Assembly (NCBI GenBank): GCA_944326675.1
Contig: CALVET010000079.1
Coordinates: 16,625 to 80,624 of the forward strand
Length of the DNA: 64,000 nucleotides
From: Candidatus Gastranaerophilales bacterium
Lineage (GTDB): Bacteria; Cyanobacteriota; Vampirovibrionia; Gastranaerophilales; Gastranaerophilaceae
Reading direction: 5' to 3'
Position 1 is the first letter of the stretch; every line of letters starts with the position of its first letter. The translations under genes were made by a program, and so were the position numbers. Of the stretch, positions 35,701-42,071 are shown in pieces. Under the pieces are notes generated by a model. It was not told the DNA's origin. It worked only from the letters and a program-made list of their open reading frames with translations, and did no database searches.

Positions 35701-36390
35701 TTTGTTATTTTGTGCTTCGTCTATTGTTGAAATTGCAAATTTATATGAAAGACCGGCATCGAGCGTTTTTTCAAGAATGTTGTTAAATTTTACAAATTCA
35801 GCCTCAAATTGATTAATTTTATCCAGAATTTTCATCTGTTTTGTATAAGGAAAATAGAACATAACAGTGCTTTGATTAACAAATTCGCACTCTTTATCAA
35901 ATACAATTTTTACTGTTGTTTTGATGTTTTGAATAACTTTTTGTTTAAATTCTTCTTCGTTGTATTTTTCAAAAGTACGCTCTAAATTGATAAAATTAAT
36001 GTAGAATAACAAAGGCTTTTCCTTGTTGGATATTTTATCATCAACTTCTACACTTGTAATTTGAGCATTTTCTTGTGAGTTAATTTCAATCTTTTTGTGT
36101 GGAATTTTTTCAATTTGCTGTGGCTTTGCTTGTTCTATTTGTTTTTTTTGCGGAATTTTATCTTTGTCAAATTCGGTTCCGCATTTTCTGCATACGGAGC
36201 TTGTGGCATAATTTGCGCTATGGCATTTTGGGCAGAATTTAACGAAAGTATAGCCGCATTTTTTGCAGCTGACAGAGCCAAGGCGTGTCGGGGAACCACA
36301 TCTTGGGCATTTAAAAATTAATCTTAATTTGCATGAAGGACAAATTGCATCGTCTTTTGAGACTTTTGTCTTACATTTTGGACAAATCAA
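32782..36390 (-). CDS. Zinc-ribbon / cyclase-like / STAND ATPase / TPR protein (1202 aa)
   Basis: The start is a TTG (36388-36390) with AGGA upstream; no earlier ATG fits. Residues 1-70 contain six CxxC pairs, forming three zinc ribbons (CPKC..CPSC, CPRC..CKKC, CPKC..CRKC). A Lys/Gln linker follows, then ~residues 125-290 that look like a degenerate nucleotide-cyclase-type domain (LLFYINFINLERTFEKYNEE... FAISTIDEAQ). An AAA/STAND ATPase starts at ~315 (ISINAPRGAGKTHLLNDLYY; Walker B NVIFIIDDFDLIDESS). About 600 C-terminal residues are helical repeats, probably TPR (LQSAYTNELIYLQVRLNELK). The layout recalls the ATPase-TPR half of large bacterial adenylate cyclases and LuxR/MalT regulators. No DNA-binding or catalytic cyclase residues are evident. 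Likely a signalling or scaffold ATPase (inference). Confidence 0.8.
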   Translation of the reverse strand: MICPKCKTKVSKDDAICPSCKLRLIFKCPRCGSPTRLGSVSCKKCGYTFVKFCPKCHSANYATSSVCRKCGTEFDKDKIPQKKQIEQAKPQQIEKIPHKKIEINSQENAQITSVEVDDKISNKEKPLLFYINFINLERTFEKYNEEEFKQKVIQNIKTTVKIVFDKECEFVNQSTVMFYFPYTKQMKILDKINQFEAEFVKFNNILEKTLDAGLSYKFAISTIDEAQNNKEIKQLKLGSDKDVIVSSGVYPKLNNELSLIKISTDSYKLVFLEQKPVFEETKDEKYDKALEIILNNLSENNSPIRAISINAPRGAGKTHLLNDLYYRVSKAGMKDTIVFYAQCCALTQISSYGLIQSFFISLFECPNVLKNEFNIKSFEKTVLEKLQLDKIDPENLETLANLIYPLKKDYFENILINKEITFKYLKDIFEHIKQKRNVIFIIDDFDLIDESSYGFLKYLVENDYFAHDAKMILGYKNEHSIAIYFQTNKLNNNNCLNISLRKLNTSESKIFIKKVLGQNCEMPNEILSQIAYNTQGNIAYIEQILQYMFERKILTIKDKVVKFNREFENCEIPSTLEQCLFERLDFLKQHFCAEYKFLNIASLLGDKLDYKLLSSVFQLNEDDFFDIVTRLEKRGYLKRKIDDIYGFKNSLTWSYCYIRAKEEDSIKDHARKLLTELNDKTISTPLICPILAQIIGDKQLAFVLWTKNLQYANYIGDVNIYAMAQKQSLILLENVKLDNFEYTKNNICERLGKLIYTKNPQEAKDYLSNVIVAAQKLNDVNKIIDLSGYLVKSAYLTQDYTAVVEVVDNVSKYFDKKDKSEKRATVELQNALIKTRKLEALLQLGSWEEIASLVNSEINPVLQKHLNFFSKNKWITQQEIFFTWIEANIILAQSYCQQGSPLAFELITEINKVLQKEKGAKVEALKVRLEFSEAMANTSRGYFDESDLILQEILKDYSYIIDSPHFVCKWNILSLINKIFKMDFETIKDELFEATTYANNCSDEVAKNILKTLLAYVLLEEKSYLKAIEIATTQMQYFSSKKIAFGALLAWYISAAATANNKADMYCIEICEKAVKICENAQNNNSFFKILFQELLAKAYLKLNDKENAKMYCDLALQSAYTNELIYLQVRLNELKANIARECLNQQPDNKKYEYAQNVLKMYNRTIDIALNLNLKKHVKRIEKEMTSFRAHCQLNRIIEDK

Positions 36391-36516
36391 AGTTTGATAA
36401 TCCTAATATATCTGCCACACATGTAGATTATAATACAAATAAAAAAAATTGATATTTTATTGTAAATTTTGTAAATTTTTAGTGCTACAAAAAATATCTT
36501 GTAGTAAGATTTGATT

Positions 36517-37224
36517 ATGAAATTAGGAGTTAACATAGATCATATTGCAACGCTAAGAAATGCCAGAGGGGGTCTGGAACCTGACCTTGTTGAAGCAGCA
36601 AAAATTGCCTTAAGAGAAGATATTTTAGCTTTAACAATGCATTTAAGAGAAGACAGGCGTCATATTAAAGATAAGGATTTATATGATGTTAAAGCCTTGG
36701 GGGCTAAAATAAATCTTGAAATGGCTGCAGTAGCTGAAATTCAAAAAATCGCTCTTGATGTACTACCTTATAGTGTTTGTCTTGTTCCCGAAAGAAGGCA
36801 AGAGGTCACAACCGAAGGCGGTTTAGATGCATGTGGGCAAAAAGAATATTTAAAAGAATTTATCAAGCCTTTAAAAGATAAAGGGATTCTGGTTAGTCTT
36901 TTTGTTGATGCTGATTTAGCTCAGGCAGACGCGGCTAAATATTGCGGTGCTGATTATATAGAAATGCACACCGGTGCGTTTTCTCAAGCTTTTGAAAATA
37001 ATGATTATCAAAATGAATTTAATAAACTTATTCAAACTGCAAAATATGCACAAGATTTGGGTTTAAAAGTTAACGCAGGTCATGGTTTAAATTATCAAAA
37101 CGTTTATTTGATGAAAAAAATAGACGGGCTTTGCGAGCTAAATATAGGACACAGTATTATATCAAGAAGCATTTTTGTGGGCTTAAAAACAGCAATCAGA
37201 GAGATGCTTGAACTAATTAAATAA
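36517..37224 (+). CDS. pdxJ: Pyridoxine 5'-phosphate synthase PdxJ
   Basis: 235 residues from ATG 36517; a TTG two codons upstream is less likely. The TIM-barrel enzyme is recognisable from KLGVNIDHIATLRNARGG at the start, HLREDRRHIKDKDLYDVK, ALDVLPYSVCLVPERRQEVT and TEGGLDA, IEMHTGAFSQAF, GLKVNAGHGLNYQNV and ELNIGHSIISRSIF. It joins deoxyxylulose 5-phosphate with 1-amino-propan-2-one 3-phosphate to make PNP (DXP-dependent B6 pathway), so the cell must have a source of DXP. That is relevant to the DXS-like gene at 45662. A short inverted repeat (CTACAA 36485 / TTGTAG 36499) precedes it. No strong ribosome-binding site. Confidence 0.96.
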   Translation: MKLGVNIDHIATLRNARGGLEPDLVEAAKIALREDILALTMHLREDRRHIKDKDLYDVKALGAKINLEMAAVAEIQKIALDVLPYSVCLVPERRQEVTTEGGLDACGQKEYLKEFIKPLKDKGILVSLFVDADLAQADAAKYCGADYIEMHTGAFSQAFENNDYQNEFNKLIQTAKYAQDLGLKVNAGHGLNYQNVYLMKKIDGLCELNIGHSIISRSIFVGLKTAIREMLELIK

Positions 37225-37241
37225 GTTTTGTAAATACTTAC

Positions 37242-37270
37242 TTGACATAAAATTTTGTCTCAGATATATT
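37242..37270 (+). promoter_or_regulatory. Sigma-70 promoter for rplU-rpmA
   Basis: TTGACA (37242-37247), 17-bp spacer, TATATT (37265-37270): a near-consensus promoter. It gives an ~75-nt leader before rplU in which GGTCGT (~37286) could pair with ACGATC (~37327), so an L21-type autoregulatory leader is possible. Confidence 0.75.
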
Positions 37271-37352
37271 ATTTAATGCAGATAGGTTGGTCGTGTCTAA
37301 ATGCTAGAAGTAACTAATCTAAGCTACGATCCCTTAAAAGAAAGGATACGCA

Positions 37353-37709
37353 ATGTACGCAATAGTTGAAACAGGCGGAAAGCAATATAAGCTTGAAGAA
37401 GGCAAATATGTTGACATTGAGTTATTAGATGCTCAAGCCGATGATAAAGTTACTTTTGATAAAATCGTTATGTTAGTAAACGGGAAAAAATCAAAAGTTG
37501 GAAGACCCTATGTAGCTTCTGCTACTGTTGACGGTACCGTTGTTAAAAATGACAAGGCTAAAAAAGTAATTGTTTACAAACAACGTCCTAAAAAGGGCAC
37601 TAGAGTTAAACAAGGTCACAGACAACAATTCACTAGAGTAATGATTAACAAAATCAATACAAAAGCTTCAAAAGCTTCAAAAAGTGAAGAAACAACAGGA
37701 GAAGAATAA
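37353..37709 (+). CDS. rplU: 50S ribosomal protein L21
   Basis: 118 residues. L21 is clear from [41 protein letters not shown] and [20 protein letters not shown] followed by [12 protein letters not shown] short Lys/Ser/Glu tail follows. AAAGGA precedes the ATG. It is first in rplU-rpmA-tRNA-Asp; the stop codon region overlaps the start region of rpmA. L21 binds 23S rRNA domain and contacts L20. Confidence 0.97.
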   Translation: MYAIVETGGKQYKLEEGKYVDIELLDAQADDKVTFDKIVMLVNGKKSKVGRPYVASATVDGTVVKNDKAKKVIVYKQRPKKGTRVKQGHRQQFTRVMINKINTKASKASKSEETTGEE

Positions 37710-37966
37710 AAAAGGCACATAAGAAGGGTGAAGGTTCATCAAAGAACAGACGCGACAGCGAAAGTAAGAGATTAGGCGTTAAAAAATACGCTAATGAACA
37801 AGTTGTTGCAGGAAATATAATTGTAAGACAACGTGGTACAAAAATCCACCCGGGAAACAATGTTGGTATGGGTAAAGATAACACATTGTTTGCACTTGTG
37901 GATGGTGTAGTTAAATTTGAACCTTACAGAAGAACAAGAAAACAAGTAAGCGTTTACGCACAGTAA
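37706..37966 (+). CDS. rpmA: 50S ribosomal protein L27, with a non-canonical start codon (ATA, or AAG)
   Basis: The frame encodes a complete L27: [55 protein letters not shown], then [14 protein letters not shown]. Between the preceding in-frame stop (TGA 37685-37687) and the conserved A-H-K-K there is no ATG, GTG, TTG or CTG. The codon in the usual Met position is AAG (37712), where the family reads MAHKKG; two codons earlier is ATA (37706). GGAG (37698-37701) gives spacing 4 to ATA and 10 to AAG. The coordinates use ATA, a rare start known for some genes, overlapping the rplU stop (ATAA). A sequencing error (ATG read as AAG or ATA) is the main alternative. Confidence 0.85.
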   Translation: MKKAHKKGEGSSKNRRDSESKRLGVKKYANEQVVAGNIIVRQRGTKIHPGNNVGMGKDNTLFALVDGVVKFEPYRRTRKQVSVYAQ

Positions 37967-38017
37967 TATAATTCTAAAACTGTTTAGGATTAATAAAAAT
38001 GAAAATTTAATATGGAT

Positions 38018-38095
38018 GGGAGCGTAGCTCAGTTTGGTTAGAGCGCTTGCCTGTCACGCAAGAGGTCGCGGGTTCGAGCCCCGTCGTTCCCGCCA
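38018..38095 (+). tRNA. tRNA-Asp (anticodon GTC), CCA encoded
   Basis: Acceptor GGGAGCG pairs with CGTTCCC (38085-38091), the anticodon stem CTTGC/GCAAG encloses loop CTGTCAC (anticodon GTC), and the T-loop is TTCGAGC. The discriminator is G and CCA is encoded (38093-38095). It lies 51 nt after rpmA without an intervening terminator, so probably transcribed with rplU-rpmA. Confidence 0.97.
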
Positions 38096-38102
38096 TATTA
38101 TT

Positions 38103-38127
38103 AAAAAACACCGTTAAGGTGTTTTTT
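38103..38127 (+). terminator. Terminator after tRNA-Asp
   Basis: AAAAAACACC (38103-38112) / GGTGTTTTTT (38118-38127), 5-nt loop GTTAA; the A and T runs make it usable in both directions. It ends the rplU-rpmA-tRNA unit. Confidence 0.85.
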
Positions 38128-38143
38128 AGTATCTGGGGGATAG

Positions 38144-39250
38144 ATGATTTATAAAAATTTATTTAAAAAAATTCCAAAAAATGCTAAAAAAATAGCAATT
38201 TATGGAGCGGGTACATGCGGAATTGCGATTGAAAATGCAATTAAAGAAAATTTAAAAGATGTATCGGTTGAATTTTTCTTAGATTTGAAAAAAAATCAAG
38301 ATGAAAAAATCAATGTACCTATTTATCATCCTGAAAAATTACCTAACTTAAAAGATGATATTGATTTAATAATTATTTCTGTTTGGAGTGATGTATTTTT
38401 TGTTGTCGCGCTGTTGAATTATTATAATATTCCTTATTTAATAATTCCTCGTGAGCTTGAATTTAAAATAAGAAATCTTCCTTATAAAGAAAAGTACGAA
38501 AAGGCAAAAAATATTTTTTCTGATAAAAAATCAAAGAAATTATATGAATTATTGTGGCAAGCAAAAATCAATAATGATTTCAAAAATGTTCAAAAGTATG
38601 TTTTAAAAAATCATAATATTAAAGCAGGGCTTCAAGGAAGAAATTATAATAAACAATATCATGAATATATCAATAAAGATTCCATTAGAATAATGTTTGA
38701 TTGTGGATTTTTTAACGGAGTAAATGCTCTTAACTTTATTAAAAATTTTCCTAATCTTGAAAAAGAATATGCTTTTGAGCCTTTTTACAGTGAATTTAGA
38801 AGTGATTTACTAGATTTTGCCATTCAAAATTCAAACAAAGTTCAGATTGTCCCTTATGCAGTTTGGGATAAAAAGGAAAATTTAAGTTTTTGTCTTTCAG
38901 GTCCTGCCTCAAGGGCTGAAAGTCTAGCTGTTGTTAAAAGCTCTCAAATAATGAATGTTGAAACAATTGCTCTTGATGAAGCAAAAAATATGCTCAATGT
39001 TCAAAAAGTTGATTTTATTAAGATGGATATTGAAGGCTCAGAATTAAACGCTCTTAAAGGCGCTAAAAATTTAATTTTAAATGACAGGCCTCAGATGGCT
39101 ATTTCAATTTATCATTCAAGCGCTGACTTTGTTAATATTCCTTTATATTTATATGATTTATTGGATAATTACAGTTTTTATTTGGGGCATTATTCTATAA
39201 ATCACAACGAAACAATCATTTATTGTATTCCTAATGAATTAAATAAATAG
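38144..39250 (+). CDS. FkbM-family methyltransferase
   Basis: 368 residues. An N-terminal Rossmann-like domain (KKIAIYGAGTCGIAIENAI, ~15-110) is followed by the FkbM methyltransferase domain (~185-350): RIMFDCGFFNGVNALNFI, YAFEPFYSEF, ETIALDEA, KVDFIKMDIEGSELNALKGA, and PQMAISIYHS. Such two-domain proteins are frequent in surface polysaccharide clusters and modify glycans or lipids with SAM. The start has GGGGGA 5 nt upstream. It is a single gene downstream of the tRNA-Asp terminator, with a convergent neighbour. Substrate unknown. Confidence 0.85.
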   Translation: MIYKNLFKKIPKNAKKIAIYGAGTCGIAIENAIKENLKDVSVEFFLDLKKNQDEKINVPIYHPEKLPNLKDDIDLIIISVWSDVFFVVALLNYYNIPYLIIPRELEFKIRNLPYKEKYEKAKNIFSDKKSKKLYELLWQAKINNDFKNVQKYVLKNHNIKAGLQGRNYNKQYHEYINKDSIRIMFDCGFFNGVNALNFIKNFPNLEKEYAFEPFYSEFRSDLLDFAIQNSNKVQIVPYAVWDKKENLSFCLSGPASRAESLAVVKSSQIMNVETIALDEAKNMLNVQKVDFIKMDIEGSELNALKGAKNLILNDRPQMAISIYHSSADFVNIPLYLYDLLDNYSFYLGHYSINHNETIIYCIPNELNK

Positions 39251-39264
39251 TTGGATTGTAAAAA

Positions 39265-39618
39265 TTATTTCCAATAGCCGAATTCTTGTCTTGCAATTTC
39301 CTTTAGTTTTTTCATTGCTTCGGGTTTATTATCCCTGCAAGATAAATTGGCTATTTGACCGTTATATTTATAAAATTGTATGTTGCAGCTTGTTGCGTCT
39401 ATTATATATTTTTTAATAATTAACTCCTTGCAATCCCCGCTTTTTAGCGCCATTGCAAGTTTATTGTAGTCGCTTCTGGTGAATTGATAAGGGTTAAAAG
39501 ATGATACTACTTGAACTCCGTTATCATTTTTATATGTGCATTCGTAAAAAACAGCATTTGCTGTTTGAATATTCACCATCAACACTATAAAAAATATGTT
39601 TATTGCATATTTTTTCAT
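39265..39618 (-). CDS. Small secreted protein of unknown function
   Basis: 117 residues with a signal peptide (MKKYAINIFFIVLMVNIQTANA, cleavage after ANA). The mature part has four Cys (in ECTYKN, SGDCKEL, ATSCNIQ and LSCRDN), consistent with two disulfides in the periplasm. There is no recognisable domain. It is convergent with the FkbM gene and 42 nt downstream of arsR on the same strand, so it could be read from the arsR promoter. Function unknown. Confidence 0.65.
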   Translation of the reverse strand: MKKYAINIFFIVLMVNIQTANAVFYECTYKNDNGVQVVSSFNPYQFTRSDYNKLAMALKSGDCKELIIKKYIIDATSCNIQFYKYNGQIANLSCRDNKPEAMKKLKEIARQEFGYWK

Positions 39619-39660
39619 ATATTTTTAATGCCACAAAATATGGCTAAAATAACCCTAAGA

Positions 39661-40011
39661 TTATTCATTAGTGTGATCAAGGGCTTTTTCAAGAATGGTT
39701 TTAACATGGTCATCATCTAATGAGTAATATACATTTTTTCCTTGTTTTGATGCTTTAACAAGTTTTGCTGTTCTTAAAATTTTTAATTGGTGTGAAACTG
39801 CTGATTTTGTCATATTAAGAAGTACAGCTAAATCACTAACGCACATTTGATTTACATCTAATGCCCATAATAATTGAATTCTGGTGCTATCTCCCATCAC
39901 TTTGAAAAAATCCGAAAGTTCATATAAAATTTTAGTATCAGGCATTTTAGGGATTATTTTATTTACTAAATCAAGATTTGTGGGTGTGCAGTCAGTTTTT
40001 TTAATTTGCAT
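39661..40011 (-). CDS. ArsR/SmtB-family metal-responsive repressor
   Basis: 116 residues: a winged-helix regulator. DSTRIQLLWALDVNQMCVSD followed by LAVLLNMTKSAVSHQLKILR is the classic CadC/SmtB/CmtR helix pattern. The metal-sensing ELCVCDL box reads QMCVSDL, so one Cys is kept and the second is Ser; an N-terminal Cys (TDCTPTN) could help. It is divergent from the P-type ATPase and has GGAGAA 5 nt before its ATG. Three near-identical operators lie between the two genes, two of which sit in the promoters. It should repress both genes and be released by a divalent metal such as zinc or cadmium (inferred from the family and target). Confidence 0.93.
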   Translation of the reverse strand: MQIKKTDCTPTNLDLVNKIIPKMPDTKILYELSDFFKVMGDSTRIQLLWALDVNQMCVSDLAVLLNMTKSAVSHQLKILRTAKLVKASKQGKNVYYSLDDDHVKTILEKALDHTNE

Positions 40012-40029
40012 GAGTTCTCCTTTGTCTAT

Positions 40030-40058
40030 ATTATATAAACAATTGAACAGTTATTCAA
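40030..40058 (-). promoter_or_regulatory. arsR promoter with operator O1
   Basis: Minus strand TTGAAT (40053-40058), 17-bp spacer, TATAAT (40030-40035). Operator O1, TTGAACAGTTATTCAA (40043-40058), covers the -35 box. Confidence 0.75.
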
Positions 40059-40096
40059 CTATTATTAAATTTTGTAAAATATTTCTTGGTAATATC

Positions 40097-40126
40097 TTGA
40101 CAATTGAACAGTTGCTCAACTATAAT
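40097..40126 (+). promoter_or_regulatory. Metal-ATPase promoter with operator O2 in the spacer
   Basis: TTGACA (40097-40102) and TATAAT (40121-40126), both perfect consensus, 18 bp apart. Operator O2, TTGAACAGTTGCTCAA (40104-40119), fills the spacer, so repressor and RNA polymerase would compete directly. Confidence 0.85.
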
Positions 40127-40139
40127 ATTAATATAACAG

Positions 40140-40155
40140 TTGAACAATTATTCAA
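40140..40155 (+). promoter_or_regulatory. Operator O3 in the ATPase leader
   Basis: TTGAACAATTATTCAA, the third copy of the TTGAACARTTRYTCAA palindrome, between the -10 box and the ribosome-binding site (AAAGGAG, ~40158). Confidence 0.75.
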
Positions 40156-40170
40156 TCAAAGGAGTTATAT

Positions 40171-42048
40171 ATGTGTTCTCATTCTCACAGTTGTTCTTGT
40201 AAAGTGCATAACGAAGAAAAATCTTTCCCTTGGGTTAACATTATTTTCCCTGCTTTGATGTTATCTGTAGCAATGTTGTTTGATTTACCTTTTTATGTTT
40301 CATTGTTGTTGTATATCTTTGCATATCTTTGGGCGGGCTATGATGTTTTATTTACTGCTTTAAAAAATATTTTAAAGGGTGATTTTTTTGATGAGAACTT
40401 TTTAATGTCTGTTGCTACTATTGGCGCAATTTTAATTAAAGAATATCCTGAAGCTGTTGCTGTAATGCTTTTATATAAGATTGGCGAAGCTCTTCAAGAT
40501 AAAGCCGTTGATAAGTCTAAAAATTCAATTTCAAAATTAATGGATATAAACCCTCAATATGCAAATGTTTTTGATGGAGTTAAAACAGTTAAAAAAAATC
40601 CTGACGAGGTAAATATAGATGACATTATTGTTGTAAAAACCGGAGAAAAAATTCCTCTTGACGGGGTTGTTGTTGAAGGAAAAGCAAATATTGATACATC
40701 TGCTTTAACCGGTGAATCTATGCCTTTAGCTTTAGAAGAAGGAAAAGAAGCGCTGAGCGGTTGTATTGTAAAAGACGGTTATTTAAAAATTAAAGTTTTA
40801 AAGTTATATCATGACTCAACAATTTCAAAAATACTTGAGCTTGTTGAACATGCGAGTGATAAAAAGACAAACAGTGAAAAATTCATCACAAAATTTGCAA
40901 GAATTTATACTCCTATTGTAGTTTTCTTAGCTTTATTTTTAGCAGTTTTTCCTCCTGTTGTTTTGGGTGATGATTTTGCGGTTTGGATTAACAGAGCACT
41001 AGTATTCCTTGTTATTTCTTGTCCTTGCGCTCTTGTTATTTCTGTTCCTTTGAGCTTCTTTGCAGGTATCGGATCTGCCGCAAGGAAAGGTATTTTAATT
41101 AAAGGAAGTAAATATATTGAAGTATTATCAAAAACAAAAAATGTAGTGTTTGATAAAACAGGAACTCTGACCAAGGGACATTTCAGTGTTGAAAAGGTTG
41201 TCAGCTTTGATGGTTCAATTTCCGAAGAAGAAATTTTAGAAAATATTTGTAAAGTAGAAAGTTGTTCAAACCATCCTTTGGCATTGTCAATTTTAAGCGC
41301 TTGCGATTTTAAAGATTTAAAATCAGAATTAAAAAATGTAAATGAAATTTCAGGCAAAGGTATTAAGGCAACAGTTGATAATAAAGAAGTTTTAGTAGGA
41401 AATTTAAACCTGTTAAAAGAAAATAACATTGATGTACCCTTTGTTGATGAAATAGGAAGCGTTATATATCTTGCTAAAAATTCTAAATGTTTGGGCTATG
41501 TTGTTTTATTTGACACTTTAAAAGATACAACCAAAACAGGAGTTGAAAATTTAAAAAAATTAAATATAAACACATATATTTTGAGCGGCGATTCTAATAA
41601 TGCAGTTAAAAAAATTGCTGATGAATTAGGAGTTGTTAATTATTATTCAAAATTATTACCTCAAGATAAAGTTGAAAAATTGGAAAATATAATAAAAAAT
41701 GAAGCAAAAAATCAATCAACTGTTTTTGTTGGCGATGGAATTAATGATGCTCCGGTATTAAAAAGAGCCGATATAGGCATTTCAATGGGTGCGTTTGGTT
41801 CGGATATTGCAATCGAAGCAAGCGATGTTGTTATCATGGATGATAATTTAACAAAAATATCAAAAGCAATAAATATATCAAAAAGAATAATGGCTATTGC
41901 AAAACAAAATATAGCTTTTGCAATATTTATTAAGGTTTTATTTCTTTTGTTGAGTACTTTTGGACTCATGACAATGTGGGGTGCAATATTTGCCGATGTC
42001 GGCGTAACTTTTTTGGCAGTATTGAATTCCTTAAGGGCTATGAGGTAG
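40171..42048 (+). CDS. P1B-type heavy-metal-exporting ATPase (ZntA/CadA-like)
   Basis: 625 residues. The N-terminus has no HMA domain; instead a short Cys/His stretch (MCSHSHSCSCKVH) can bind metal. The membrane CPC motif (FLVISCPCALVISVPLSF, in helix 6) marks Zn/Cd/Pb/Co-type transporters. Catalytic motifs are VFDKTGTLTKGHF (phosphorylated Asp), SGDSNNAVKKIADELG and FVGDGINDAPVLKRADIGI; ALTGESMPL is the actuator loop. SNHPLALSI holds the HP motif. It pumps divalent metal out of the cytoplasm and is controlled by the divergent ArsR protein. A FeoAB gene follows after 23 nt with no terminator, so iron uptake may be co-transcribed. Confidence 0.95.
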   Translation: MCSHSHSCSCKVHNEEKSFPWVNIIFPALMLSVAMLFDLPFYVSLLLYIFAYLWAGYDVLFTALKNILKGDFFDENFLMSVATIGAILIKEYPEAVAVMLLYKIGEALQDKAVDKSKNSISKLMDINPQYANVFDGVKTVKKNPDEVNIDDIIVVKTGEKIPLDGVVVEGKANIDTSALTGESMPLALEEGKEALSGCIVKDGYLKIKVLKLYHDSTISKILELVEHASDKKTNSEKFITKFARIYTPIVVFLALFLAVFPPVVLGDDFAVWINRALVFLVISCPCALVISVPLSFFAGIGSAARKGILIKGSKYIEVLSKTKNVVFDKTGTLTKGHFSVEKVVSFDGSISEEEILENICKVESCSNHPLALSILSACDFKDLKSELKNVNEISGKGIKATVDNKEVLVGNLNLLKENNIDVPFVDEIGSVIYLAKNSKCLGYVVLFDTLKDTTKTGVENLKKLNINTYILSGDSNNAVKKIADELGVVNYYSKLLPQDKVEKLENIIKNEAKNQSTVFVGDGINDAPVLKRADIGISMGAFGSDIAIEASDVVIMDDNLTKISKAINISKRIMAIAKQNIAFAIFIKVLFLLLSTFGLMTMWGAIFADVGVTFLAVLNSLRAMR

Positions 42049-42071
42049 AATAAAAATAAAAAAGGAAAAAA

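Noticed and set aside
37654..37884. Minus-strand reading over rpmA
   Set aside because: The plus strand encodes a full ribosomal protein L27 in this stretch.
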